Origin: Adiantum capillus-veneris
Taxonomy: Eukaryota; Streptophyta; Polypodiopsida; Polypodiales; Pteridaceae
Length of the DNA stretch: 64,000 nt
Reading direction: 5' to 3'
NCBI GenBank assembly: GCA_014529385.2
Contig: CM043958.1
Location: forward strand, 92,658,435-92,722,434
Part shown: piece by piece, positions 22,074 to 33,446 of the stretch
How the letters are laid out: the number at the start of each line of letters is the position of its first letter
How positions within the stretch are numbered: position 1 is the stretch's first letter
Notes under the pieces: model-generated
Database searches by the model: none
What the model was told of the DNA's origin: nothing
What the model saw: the letters and a program-made list of their open reading frames with translations, nothing else
Program-made: the position numbers and the translations under genes

Positions 22074-23954
22074 TCGAAATGTACTATGGGCACCCTCCGT
22101 TCCGATCGAGGGGGGGAGTAAATGTCTCATGAATTTAATGCATTTCTCGCTAGTCGTGGGATAAAACACCAATGTACAGTGCCTTATACACCTCAAGAAA
22201 ATGGTGTTGCTGAGAGGAAAAACAGGTCACTGACAGAAATGGCACGATGTATGGTCAAAAGTCAAGCTTTGCTGCATTCTTTTTGGCTTGAGGCCATCAT
22301 GTGTGCCACTTATGTACTTAATAGGTGTCCTACGAAAGCTTTGCAGTCTATTACTCCATATAAAGCATGGCATGATAGAAAGCCTTCTATTGAGCACATG
22401 CGTGTTTTTGGCTGTTTGGCATATGCTTTGGTGCCACAAGTGCAGCATAGAAAATTGGATGATAAGGCTGTCAAATGTATTTTTGTTGGTTATAGTGCTG
22501 AAAGCAAAGGTTACAGGTTGTATCATCCGCAAACAAAACGTGTTTGGTTTCTCGGGATGTAGTGTTTGTGGAAGATTCTGTTCAGCCCTTGCTGTCATGT
22601 ATTAGAGACAGTAATGTAAGCTCACAGGACATTTATGACACTTTGTTGCCTCTTTTCAGTGGTGGAAATACGAATGTAAGTTCCATGAGGCAAATGTACA
22701 GCCTATGGGGGTTCTCTGAAATGTTTTAGATTAGCCTATTACTGATGCAGATGTACATGATGTACTTGATGAGGAAAGGGCTGAAAATGAGTAGGCTAGA
22801 GGTATGCCAAAATGGTTGGTGCACACTTTGAGTGATAGTAAATTGGATGCACCTTTGTCTAGTTGTACTCGTTCAGGCTCTCGCCATGCATCTTATGCAT
22901 CCTTTGGCTGCTGTGTCTAGTTTACATGATGTTGAGGAGCCTCTGTCTTTTGATGAAGCACAGAATTCAGAAAATTGGATGGCTGCCATGCAATCAGAAT
23001 ATGATGCACTTATAGAAAATAACACATGGATTTTATGTGATTTGCCTCCTGGCAAAAAGGCCATTGGTACGAAGTGGGTTTACAAGTTGAAACGCAAGTC
23101 GGATGGTGAGATCGATCGCCATAAGGCTCGACTTGTTGCAAAGGTTATGCACAACAAAAATGCATAGATTATGAAGAGACTTTTGCTCCCACTTGTCGTA
23201 TGACTACTGTACATTTTCTATGTGCATTGGCAGCTCATTTTGGTTGGGATGTACATCAATCAGACATTGTTACTGCTTTCTTGAATGGTGACATATTTGA
23301 GGAAGTTTATGTAAAGCAGCCTCGCGGTTTTGTCATAAAAGGACAAAGTGTGAAGATGTAAGAAGGCTTTGTATGGGTTGAAGCAATCTCCTTGTGCTCG
23401 GTATGAGAAAGCTGACACTCATTTGGTTAACGAGGCTTTCGTAACAGTCCAACAGAAAGCACATTGTTGTAAAGCGTGAGGGTGATGTACTTTCATTGTG
23501 GTTCTTTATGTTGATGATTTGCTTATCACTGGACCAAATGAGAGACATATTGCTGAATTTAAGACTGATTTGAATGCTACTTTCAAGATGAAAGATTTAG
23601 GGCTGTTGCATCATTACTTGGGTATACAGTTTGAGCAGTGTGATGGTGTATTGCCTTGTGTCAGAAAAGTTACATAGAGACATTGCTATGTAAATTTGGG
23701 ACTTGAGGATTGCAAACCTATTGCCCCTTCCCATGGAAATAGGTTTGAAGTTGAGTCTACATGATGCTGGCGATCCTACTGATGTCACTCTTTACCAAAC
23801 TGCTGTTGGCTGCCTCATTTATGTATGCAACACGAGGCCGGTTATTCAGTTTGCAGTTCACAGGTCAGCAGATTTATGCATAGCCTAGGGTCTAAGCATT
23901 GGCAGGCTGTCAAGAGGATTTTCCGCCTACCTTAGTGGCACTTTACATCTTGGC
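22074..23954 (+). pseudogene. Integrase/RT unit 1
   Basis: Contains the rest of the integrase core (LRSDRGGE, stop, then VPYTPQENGVAERKNRSL with the catalytic Glu), the C-terminal integrase region and RT up to the end of the palm (DIVTAFLNGDIFEEVYVKQP; YVDDLLITG). A one-base loss after VAK (near 23140), a broken stretch near 23356 and another near 23470 divide the frame. Small extra indels gather after about 23420. Confidence 0.85.
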
Positions 23955-25935
23955 TCGAAATGTACTATGGGCACCCTCCGTTCCGATCGAGGGGGGGGAG
24001 TAAATGTCTCATGAATTTAATGCATTTCTCGCTAGTCGTGGGATAAAACACCAATGTACAGTGCCTTATACACCTCAAGAAAATGGTTGTTGCTGAGAGG
24101 AGGGAATAAAAACAGTGTCACTGACAGAAATGGCACGATTGTATGGTCAAAAGTTCCAAGCTTTGCTGCATTCTTTTTGGCTTGAGGGCCATCATGTGGC
24201 CTGCCACTTATGTACTTTAATTGGTGTCTACGAAAGCTTTGCAGTCTATTACTCATATAAAGCATGGCATGATAGAAAGCCTTCTATTGAGCACATGCGT
24301 GTTTTTGGGCTTGTTTGGCATATGCTTTGGTTGCCACAAAAGTGCAGCATAGTGAAAATTGGATGATAAGGCTGTCAAATGTATTTTTTGTTGGTTATAG
24401 TGCTGAAAGCAATGGTTACAGGTTGTATCATCCGCAAACAAAAGGTGTTCTGGTTTCTCGGGATGTCAGTTGTTTGTGGAAGATTTCTGGTTCAGCTCCC
24501 TTGCTTTGTCATGTAATTAGAGGACAGTAATGTAAGCTCACAGGACATTTATGACACTATTGTTGCTCTATTTCAGTGGTGGAAAATACGATGTAAGTTC
24601 CATGAGGCAAATCTGTACTCAGTCCTATGGGGGTTTCTGAAAATGTTTTTGATTAGACCTATTAAATGATGCAGATCGTACATGATGTACTTGATGAGGA
24701 ATAAGGGTGAAAAAAATGAGTAGGCTAGAGGTATGCCAAAATGGTTGGTGCACAACTTTGATGGATAGTTAAAGTGGATGCACCTTGTCTAGTTGTACTC
24801 AGTTCAGGCATACAGCCATGCATTCTTATGAATCCTTTGGAGTGACTACCCTCACGCCTGTGTTCATGAGTTTAACATCGTGGTCTGTAGGAGCACCTCT
24901 GGTCTTGTTGATGGAAAGCATACAGGAATCAGAAGCATTGGATGGCTGCCAGTGCCAATCATGAATATGATGCACTTATAGAAAATAAACACATGGATTT
25001 TATGTGATTTGCCTCCTGGCAAAAAGGCCATTGGTACGAAGTGGGTTTACAAGTTGAAACGCAAAGTCGGATTAGTGTGAGATCGATCGCCATAAGCTCG
25101 GGGGACTTTGTTGCAAAGGGTTATGCACAAAAAAATGCCATAGATTATGAAGAGACTTAGCTGCTCCCACTGGTCGTTGTATGACCTACGTACATTTTCT
25201 ATGTCATTGGCAGCTCATTTTGGTTGGGATGTACATCAATCAGACATTGTTACTGCTTTCTTGAATGGTGACATATTTGAGGAAGTTTATGTAAAGCAGC
25301 CTCGCGGTTTTGTCATAAAAGGACAAAGTGTGAAGATGTAAGAAGGCTTTGTATGGGTTGAAGCAATCTCCTTGTGCTCGGTATGAGAAAGCTGACACTC
25401 ATTTGGTTAAACGAGGCTTTCGTAACAGTCCAACAGAAAGCACATTGTTGTAAAGCGTGAGGGTGATGTACTTCTCATTGTGGTTCTTTATGTTGATGAT
25501 TTGCTTATCACTGGACCAAATGAGAGACATATTGCTGAATTTAAGACTGATTTGAATGCTACTTTCAAGATGAAAGATTTAGGGCTGTTGCATCATTACT
25601 TGGGTATACAGTTTGAGCAGTGTGATGGTGGTATTGCCTTGTGTCAGAAAAGTTACATAGAGACATTGCTATGTAAATTTGGACTTGAGGATTGCAAACC
25701 TATTGCCCTTCCCATGGAAATAGGTTTGAAGTTGAGTCTACATGATGCTGGCGATCCTACTGATGTCACTCTTTACCAAACTGCTGTTGGCTGCCTCATT
25801 TATGTATGCAACACGAGGCCGGATATTCAGTTTGCAGTCTCACAGGTCAGCAGATTTATGCATAGCCTAGGGTCTAAGCATTGGCAGGCTGTCAAGAGGA
25901 TTTTCCGCTACCTTAGTGGCACTTTACATCTTGGC
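23955..25935 (+). pseudogene. Integrase/RT unit 2, error-dense
   Basis: Same content as the neighbouring units but about 100 bp longer. From about 24080 to 25210 almost every line has single-base insertions or losses, mostly in short homopolymers. The last 700 bp return to the clean sequence. No long frame survives in the dense part. The pattern resembles uncorrected long-read sequence rather than natural decay. Confidence 0.85.
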
Positions 25936-27815
25936 TCGAAATGTACTATGGGCACCCTCCGTTCCGATCGAGGGGGGGAGTAAATGTCTCATGAATTTAA
26001 TGCATTTCTCGCTAGTCGTGGGATAAAACACCAATGTACAGTGCCTTATACACCTCAAGAAAATGGTGTTGCTGAGAGGAAAAACAGGTCACTGACAGAA
26101 ATGGCACGATGTATGGTCAAAAGTCAAGCTTTGCTGCATTCTTTTTGGCTTGAGGCCATCATGTGTGCCACTTATGTACTTAATAGGTGTCCTACGAAAG
26201 CTTTGCAGTCTATTACTCCATATAAAGCATGGCATGATAGAAAGCCTTCTATTGAGCACATGCGTGTTTTTGGCTGTTTGGCATATGCTTTGGTGCCACA
26301 AGTGCAGCATAGAAAATTGGATGATAAGGCTGTCAAATGTATTTTTGTTGGTTATAGTGCTGAAAGCAAAGGTTACAGGTTGTATCATCCGCAAACAAAA
26401 CGTGTTCTGGTTTCTCGGGATGTAGTGTTTGTGGAAGATTCTGTTCAGCCCTTGCTGTCATGTATTAGAGACAGTAATGTAAGCTCACAGGACATTTATG
26501 ACACTTTGTTGCCTCTTTTCAGTGGTGGAAATACGAATGTAAGTTCCATGAGGCAAATGTACAGCCTATGGGGGTTTCTGAAAATGTTTTAGATTAGCCT
26601 ATTACTGATGCAGATGTACATGATGTACTTGATGAGGAAAGGGCTGAAAATGAGTAGGCTAGAGGTATGCCAAAATGGTTGGTGCACACTTTGAGTGATA
26701 GTAAATTGGATGCACCTTTGTCTAGTTGTACTCGTTCAGGCTCTCGCCATGCATCTTATGCATCCTTTGGCTGTGTCTAGTTTACATGATGTTGAGGAGC
26801 CTCTGTCTTTTGATGAAGCACAGAATTCAGAAAATTGGATGGCTGCCATGCAATCAGAATATGATGCACTTATAGAAAATAACACATGGATTTTATGTGA
26901 TTTGCCTCCTGGCAAAAAGGCCATTGGTACGAAGTGGGTTTACAAGTTGAAACGCAAGTCGGATGGTGAGATCGATCGCCATAAGGCTCGACTTGTTGCA
27001 AAGGTTATGCACAACAAAAATGCATAGATTATGAAGAGACTTTTGCTCCCACTTGTCGTATGACTACTGTACATTTTCTATGTGCATTGGCAGCTCATTT
27101 TGGTTGGGATGTACATCAATCAGACATTGTTACTGCTTTCTTGAATGGTGACATATTTGAGGAAGTTTATGTAAAGCAGCCTCGCGGTTTTGTCATAAAA
27201 GGACAAAGTGTGAAGATGTAAGAAGGCTTTGTATGGGTTGAAGCAATCTCCTTGTGCTCGGTATGAGAAAGCTGACACTCATTTGGTTAAACGAGGCTTT
27301 CGTAACAGTCCAACAGAAAGCACATTGTTGTAAAGCGTGAGGGTGATGTACTTCTCATTGTGGTTCTTTATGTTGATGATTTGCTTATCACTGGACCAAA
27401 TGAGAGACATATTGCTGAATTTAAGACTGATTTGAATGCTACTTTCAAGATGAAAGATTTAGGGCTGTTGCATCATTACTTGGGTATACAGTTTGAGCAG
27501 TGTGATGGTGGTATTGCCTTGTGTCAGAAAAGTTACATAGAGACATTGCTATGTAAATTTGGACTTGAGGATTGCAAACCTATTGCCCTTCCCATGGAAA
27601 TAGGTTTGAAGTTGAGTCTACATGATGCTGGCGATCCTACTGATGTCACTCTTTACCAAACTGCTGTTGGCTGCCTCATTTATGTATGCAACACGAGGCC
27701 GGATATTCAGTTTGCAGTCTCACAGGTCAGCAGATTTATGCATAGCCTAGGGTCTAAGCATTGGCAGGCTGTCAAGAGGATTTTCCGCTACCTTAGTGGC
27801 ACTTTACATCTTGGC
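25936..27815 (+). pseudogene. Integrase/RT unit 3
   Basis: Clean copy. An ORF at 25984-26592 covers integrase from MSHEFNAFLASRGIKHQ through the C-terminal region (KAWHDRKPSIEHMRVFGCLA, CIFVGYSAESKGYRLY). RT follows in pieces at 26695-27027 and 27360 onward (YVDDLLITG, LGLLHHYLGIQFEQ). It shares its stops and frameshifts with unit 4, and lacks a CTG found in unit 1 near 22908. Confidence 0.88.
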
Positions 27816-29694
27816 TCGAAATGTACTATGGGCACCCTCCGTTCCGATCGAGGGGGGAGTAAACGTCTCATGAATTTAATGCATTTCTCGCTAGTCGTGG
27901 GATAAAACACCAATGTACAGTGCCTTATACACCTCAAGAAAATGGTGTTGCTGAGAGGAAAAACAGGTCACTGACAGAAATGGCACGATGTATGGTCAAA
28001 AGTCAAGCTTTGCTGCATTCTTTTTGGCTTGAGGCCATCATGTGTGCCACTTATGTACTTAATAGGTGTCCTACGAAAGCTTTGCAGTCTATTACTCCAT
28101 ATAAAGCATGGCATGATAGAAAGCCTTCTATTGAGCACATGCGTGTTTTTGGCTGTTTGGCATATGCTTTGGTGCCACAAGTGCAGCATAGAAAATTGGA
28201 TGATAAGGCTGTCAAATGTATTTTTGTTGGTTATAGTGCTGAAAGCAAAGGTTACAGGTTGTATCATCCGCAAACAAAACGTGTTCTGGTTTCTCGGGAT
28301 GTAGTGTTTGTGGAAGATTCTGTTCAGCCCTTGCTGTCATGTATTAGAGACAGTAATGTAAGCTCACAGGACATTTATGACACTTTGTTGCCTCTTTTCA
28401 GTGGTGGAAATACGAATGTAAGTTCCATGAGGCAAATGTACAGCCTATGGGGGTTTCTGAAAATGTTTTAGATTAGCCTATTACTGATGCAGATGTACAT
28501 GATGTACTTGATGAGGAAAGGGCTGAAAATGAGTAGGCTAGAGGTATGCCAAAATGGTTGGTGCACACTTTGAGTGATAGTAAATTGGATGCACCTTTGT
28601 CTAGTTGTACTCGTTCAGGCTCTCGCCATGCATCTTATGCATCCTTTGGCTGTGTCTAGTTTACATGATGTTGAGGAGCCTCTGTCTTTTGATGAAGCAC
28701 AGAATTCAGAAAATTGGATGGCTGCCATGCAATCAGAATATGATGCACTTATAGAAAATAACACATGGATTTTATGTGATTTGCCTCCTGGCAAAAAGGC
28801 CATTGGTACGAAGTGGGTTTACAAGTTGAAACGCAAGTCGGATGGTGAGATCGATCGCCATAAGGCTCGACTTGTTGCAAAGGTTATGCACAACAAAAAT
28901 GCATAGATTATGAAGAGACTTTTGCTCCCACTTGTCGTATGACTACTGTACATTTTCTATGTGCATTGGCAGCTCATTTTGGTTGGGATGTACATCAATC
29001 AGACATTGTTACTGCTTTCTTGAATGGTGACATATTTGAGGAAGTTTATGTAAAGCAGCCTCGCGGTTTTGTCATAAAAGGACAAAGTGTGAAGATGTAA
29101 GAAGGCTTTGTATGGGTTGAAGCAATCTCCTTGTGCTCGGTATGAGAAAGCTGACACTCATTTGGTTAAACGAGGCTTTCGTAACAGTCCAACAGAAAGC
29201 ACATTGTTGTAAAGCGTGAGGGTGATGTACTTCTCATTGTGGTTCTTTATGTTGATGATTTGCTTATCACTGGACCAAATGAGAGACATATTGCTGAATT
29301 TAAGACTGATTTGAATGCTACTTTCAAGATGAAAGATTTAGGGCTGTTGCATCATTACTTGGGTATACAGTTTGAGCAGTGTGATGGTGGTATTGCCTTG
29401 TGTCAGAAAAGTTACATAGAGACATTGCTATGTAAATTTGGACTTGAGGATTGCAAACCTATTGCCCTTCCCATGGAAATAGGTTTGAAGTTGAGTCTAC
29501 ATGATGCTGGCGATCCTACTGATGTCACTCTTTACCAAACTGCTGTTGGCTGCCTCATTTATGTATGCAACACGAGGCCGGATATTCAGTTTGCAGTCTC
29601 ACAGGTCAGCAGATTTATGCATAGCCTAGGGTCTAAGCATTGGCAGGCTGTCAAGAGGATTTTCCGCTACCTTAGTGGCACTTTACATCTTGGC
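27816..29694 (+). pseudogene. Integrase/RT unit 4
   Basis: Practically identical to unit 3 apart from one lost G and a T-to-C change in the first 50 bases (GAGTAAACGTCTC). This unit alone runs on past 29694 into RNase H, so it holds the original 3' junction. Confidence 0.88.
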
Positions 29695-30204
29695 TTGTTT
29701 TATCCCAAGGGGGGATCATTGCCGCCAGACTTACATGCTTTTTCGGACTCAGATTGGGCTGGTTGTTTTGACACGCGAGTGTCCACAAGTGGTTTTTGTT
29801 TCATGCTTGGCAGCTCATGTATATCATGGTTGAGCAAGAAGCAACCTACTGTCGCCACTTCGAGTTGTGAGGCTGAGTACATGGCAGTCTTCACAGCTAC
29901 GGCTGAGTGTGTATGGCTCAGATGCCTTATGGCTGATTTGGGTGTTGGACAGGACACTGCCAACACTATCTACACTGACAATCAGAGCGCATTGGCAGTT
30001 GCGAGGAACCCAGTTTTTCATGCTTGCACAAAGCACATTGAGGTGCATTATCACTATGTCAGGGAAAGGCTCTCAGCAGGAGAGATCAACTTGGCTTATG
30101 TGCCAACACAGGACAACCTTGCATATCTTTTCACAAAGGCATTGTCTCGTGAGAAGCTTGAAGCTTTCCGCAAAGCTTTGGGCTTACTCCCCTTTGTGGA
30201 CTGA
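29239..30204 (+). CDS. Copia RT C-terminus and RNase H (open 321-codon piece)
   Basis: An unbroken frame holds the RT YVDD motif (VVLYVDDLLITG), the thumb region and a complete RNase H: HAFSDSDWAGCFDTRVST, SKKQPTVATSSCEAEYMA and TDNQSALAVARNP carry the catalytic acidic residues. It ends with LSREKLEAFRKALGLLP and a TGA before the polypurine tract. It is part of a polyprotein and not expected to be translated alone, because the frame upstream is broken. Confidence 0.85.
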   Translation: MVLYVDDLLITGPNERHIAEFKTDLNATFKMKDLGLLHHYLGIQFEQCDGGIALCQKSYIETLLCKFGLEDCKPIALPMEIGLKLSLHDAGDPTDVTLYQTAVGCLIYVCNTRPDIQFAVSQVSRFMHSLGSKHWQAVKRIFRYLSGTLHLGLFYPKGGSLPPDLHAFSDSDWAGCFDTRVSTSGFCFMLGSSCISWLSKKQPTVATSSCEAEYMAVFTATAECVWLRCLMADLGVGQDTANTIYTDNQSALAVARNPVFHACTKHIEVHYHYVRERLSAGEINLAYVPTQDNLAYLFTKALSREKLEAFRKALGLLPFVD

Positions 30205-30279
30205 TCCTGTCCTCAGGGCATGGCACTTTCCTTTACTCATGTGCCAGCTCTCGTTCACCGCATCACTCCACGGGGGATT
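30205..30279 (+). other. Copia 3' end with polypurine tract
   Basis: Short noncoding stretch ending CACGGGGGATT directly before the TG of the 3' LTR; the G-rich part is the likely polypurine tract. Confidence 0.6.
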
Positions 30280-30506
30280 TGTTACCATATACATGTGGTA
30301 GTGATGTGTGTGAACACACTAGGACAGCCGGGGCATTTTTTCCCTCTTTAGGAGGTTTTTTCCCCGGTGCATTGTATATACGCCCATCACTTTAGGGCTA
30401 TCTATCTTTCCATTGCACACTAAGTAATACACTCTCTATTGTGTGCCTTGAGCTTCCTTCATCTCCTCCAAGCTGTGTGTGTTTCTCTGCAACCCTAATT
30501 CCAATA
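30280..30506 (+). repeat. 3' LTR of the copia element
   Basis: Begins TGTTACCATATACATG, ends CCCTAATTCCAATA, and is followed by the GGATT duplication. It differs from the 5' LTR by only a handful of bases. Confidence 0.95.
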
Positions 30507-30511
30507 GGATT

Positions 30512-31194
30512 GAGGTGCTAGGGGTGTCCTTTGAACTAGATGCAATGTTGCTTTCTAGGGGTCTGCCCTTAGCGGTTGCTAAGTCAGGAGCACTCGATTG
30601 CTCTCCTAGCAAAGATATTGACATAGGAGCTTTTGATTTTAACTCTCTTCATTGCTCCGCCTTGCGTAAGCTCTCAATTTCCTTTTCCCTCGCTGCAAGG
30701 ATATACCGCTCAACCTCTTGCACTTCGGCAAGGCTTCTACCATTGGATAATATTACCTCAGAGGGGAATAGCTCTCAAGATTCAGGAGGTGCAGTGAATG
30801 AATTATTCACGCATTCTCTAAGGGCATAGGCTCTACGTTGGTCATGAATGGAGAATTTACTTCCCCACCCCCCTCATTTACATCATTAACTCCATGTTCG
30901 GAGCGAGTGGCTCTACTAAAGGTTTCCTTCAAGCGGCTAAGCAGGCTCGGCCCGGACCGTGGGCCCATGGCATGCATGTCTTGGCTTAAACTATCAGGAT
31001 TAGGCATTGGGAAACCCTCCATGACGTCGTAGTCAGAGGAAGAGTCACTAGCCGCTATGTTTGGGTCTTGGTTTGTACTACCTGTGTCCCCGTCGAGGGC
31101 CCGGAACCTAGGTAGGTGGATAATGAGAACTCGCGTAAGCCGAAATTCTCTCTAGTTGTTCCGTCTCTAGCACACGACCAGAGCGCAGATGCAT
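30512..31194 (-). pseudogene. Element A: gag N-terminal part, cut off by the copia insertion
   Basis: ATG at 31194 opens MHLRSGRVLE, matching MYLRSGRVLE at 49983 of element B. The frame then shifts near 31110. Later segments match B in other frames (the GGEVNSPF-like stretch, SNIASSSKDTPSTS) up to the target site GGATT at 30507-30511. The rest of the gene continues at 19712. Confidence 0.75.
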
Positions 31195-31924
31195 GTGCCT
31201 TTGACAACCTACAAGCGTTGGCGAATAACCTCGAAGGTTAACCGCTTACTTTTTTAGGCGTCCGTTTTCACTCGTTTTTTTTAATTTTTTAACGTTTTTT
31301 AATGATCGGTTTTTTGATTAAAGTGTGTGATAGTTCAAAACGAGCATATCACTTAGAGGGTCACGGTGTGCTTTACAGCACAACGTTCGATCACCTGAAG
31401 CTCCGATCGTCCTCAAAAAAGTCATTTTTTAGCGACGTGTGAAGCTAAAATACGTAATTTTAAAGGGTGACTGAGGCCTGAGCCTGAGCGTGAGCTTGGG
31501 CTTGGGTTTGGGAGATATTCTCGATCCCGGTCGATCCCGGTCCTACCTTTAATTTTTTTTTTAAATTTGTTTATTTTTTTAAAGGTTAAGGTCGCCGCAG
31601 CCTGCGCGAGAGCACACACACACTCTACCTACCTACCTACAACTAATACACCTACTGTTACACACTAACACACTTCATTAGCTCTCACAGATCTACTTCC
31701 TACTTACTATACATTACATTACACAAAACTAACAACCTTAATACTAACACCTTACATAGAGAAAACATAGTAACCTTTCAAAACTTCATTAACAAAAAAA
31801 TACACAGTAGAAACACAAAATCCTTCTTCTCAACACACACACACCTTCCTTCCTTACCTTTCCTACAATTGAAATTGCACCACAAAAGAAGCACAGAGTG
31901 CCATTCAAGCTTAGTGTATGGCAT
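31195..31924 (-). other. Leader of element A
   Basis: Untranslated leader between primer site and gag, alignable with 49135-49982 of element B. It holds short (GAGCCT)-like repeats near 31470-31510 and a poly-T/A-rich part. Element B carries a 63-bp triplication that is single here. Confidence 0.7.
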
Positions 31925-31942
31925 TCCCTGGCAGCGGCGCCA
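31925..31942 (-). other. Primer binding site of element A (tRNA-Asp type)
   Basis: The minus strand reads TGGCGCCGCTGCCAGGGA just inside the 5' LTR. This is close to the complement of the plant tRNA-Asp 3' end, a primer also used by Athila-type Ty3/gypsy elements. It differs from the element B site by one base. Confidence 0.8.
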
Positions 31943-31946
31943 AAAA

Positions 31947-32205
31947 TGTGCGCATATGTCGCACCTGTCAATGCAAGGAACTTGCCAATACACTGTGTGC
32001 GAGCCACAAATGGCTCCAAGAACACAACAAGCCTAAACTAGTAAGCTCAAAGATGGCGATGGTGTGTCACTCACCGCTCTACGCTTGCTGTCGTGGAGGA
32101 TTCCTCACCACGAAGAAGAGGGAGACGCCGCTACGCCGCGCTCAACCGCCTCGCCGCCGTCATACCGCCGCAATGCTCAATCGCACACCCTCTCTCTCTC
32201 TCTCA

Positions 32206-32256
<51 letters not shown>

Positions 32257-32546
32257 GGAGATGAAGAAGAAGATGATGGAGATGGAGCAAGAGCACTCTT
32301 CAATTGCACAAATGAGAGAATAAATGAATTTTAGGTTTAGTTGACTTTTATATGAGCTCGCCCCATTCACACTTGGGCGCTCATGCTTAGCCAACTTATC
32401 CCTTGAATGTTCCAGTTAGAGTGCACCTCTCATTGGCGATCACTCTTACCCTTTTCTTATTGGATTGACAAGCCCGATACCTGACTCTACCAAATAAATA
32501 ATACAGCATCCGTCGTAGGTGATAGGAATGTGTGTGAGGGTTAACA
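31947..32546 (-). repeat. 5' LTR of element A (600 bp)
   Basis: Minus strand TGTTAACCC to CATATGCGCACA. A TATA-like ATATAAAAGTC lies at about 32340-32352. A CA-rich microsatellite at 32196-32254 is shorter than in the other LTRs. Adjacent ATGGT at 32547-32551 is the target duplication. Confidence 0.92.
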
Positions 32547-32551
32547 ATGGT

Positions 32552-33085
<534 letters not shown>

Positions 33086-33446
33086 GAAATGAAATGTTAT
33101 ATTAATGTCTTCAAAAGGCCATAATGACCTATGAGACTCGAAAGTTACAAAGTGGTGGATCTGATACAAAGGCAGAGTAACAAAATAACCTAACAACAGT
33201 ACAAAACAAAGATATATACTATGGGGTCCTAAGTTGATCGATGTGAACCAAGCAAAAGCAAAAGACTAAGCAAAAAATGGGCGGCTTGTTGGGATAGCTG
33301 AATCACAAGAGATCTAGCATCGGTCGTTGGCGAATCTCATCAATTTCCTCCATGGTTAGTAGTCTGACCGGGGGTCATGCATGCCTGGCCAGCGTGCTCC
33401 GAATTTTTTGTCGTAGCCTCCGTTGATGTTGTGTACTTTTTTGCAG

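Larger units (their letters stand above)
22074..29694 (+). repeat. Four tandem copies of the copia integrase/RT segment
   Basis: Units start at the same phrase (TCGAAATGTACTATGGGCAC) at 22074, 23955, 25936 and 27816, with lengths 1881, 1981, 1880 and 1879 bp. Each junction joins the RT C-terminus (SGTLHLG) back to the middle of integrase. Units 3 and 4 look essentially identical. Unit 2 is full of single-base indels. Either real tandem amplification or an assembly error at a repeat could produce this. Confidence 0.93.
19713..30506 (+). mobile_element. Ty1/copia LTR retrotransposon nested in element A
   Basis: LTRs of 226 and 227 bp flank the element and GGATT is duplicated on each side (19708-19712, 30507-30511). 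Order on the plus strand: LTR, primer site, gag with a zinc knuckle, protease (FDSGATKHIT), GAG-pre-integrase, integrase, RT, RNase H, LTR. This is the copia order, with integrase before RT. Between 22074 and 29694 the integrase/RT segment is present four times in tandem. Taking out three units leaves about 5.05 kb, the usual copia size. Several stops and frameshifts are shared by all units, so the element is not functional. Confidence 0.95.
12449..32546 (-). mobile_element. LTR retrotransposon A: gag-protease only, with nested copia element
   Basis: Related LTRs lie at 12449-13066 and 31947-32546 in the same orientation, and ATGGT flanks both sides (12444-12448 and 32547-32551), so this is one insertion. 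A copia element of 10,794 bp plus its 5-bp duplication interrupts gag; without it A is about 9.3 kb. Minus-strand order: LTR, tRNA-Asp-type primer site, leader, gag, protease, W-[VI]-P-K domain, a small extra ORF, noncoding tail, polypurine tract, LTR. I found no reverse transcriptase, RNase H or integrase motif, so it probably depended on enzymes from elsewhere. Element B (48468-57306) belongs to the same family. Confidence 0.92.

Noticed and set aside
22074-29694. Four tandem units as a CRISPR-like or satellite array
   Set aside because: The units are coding copia integrase/RT segments with one shared junction, explained by tandem duplication or misassembly.
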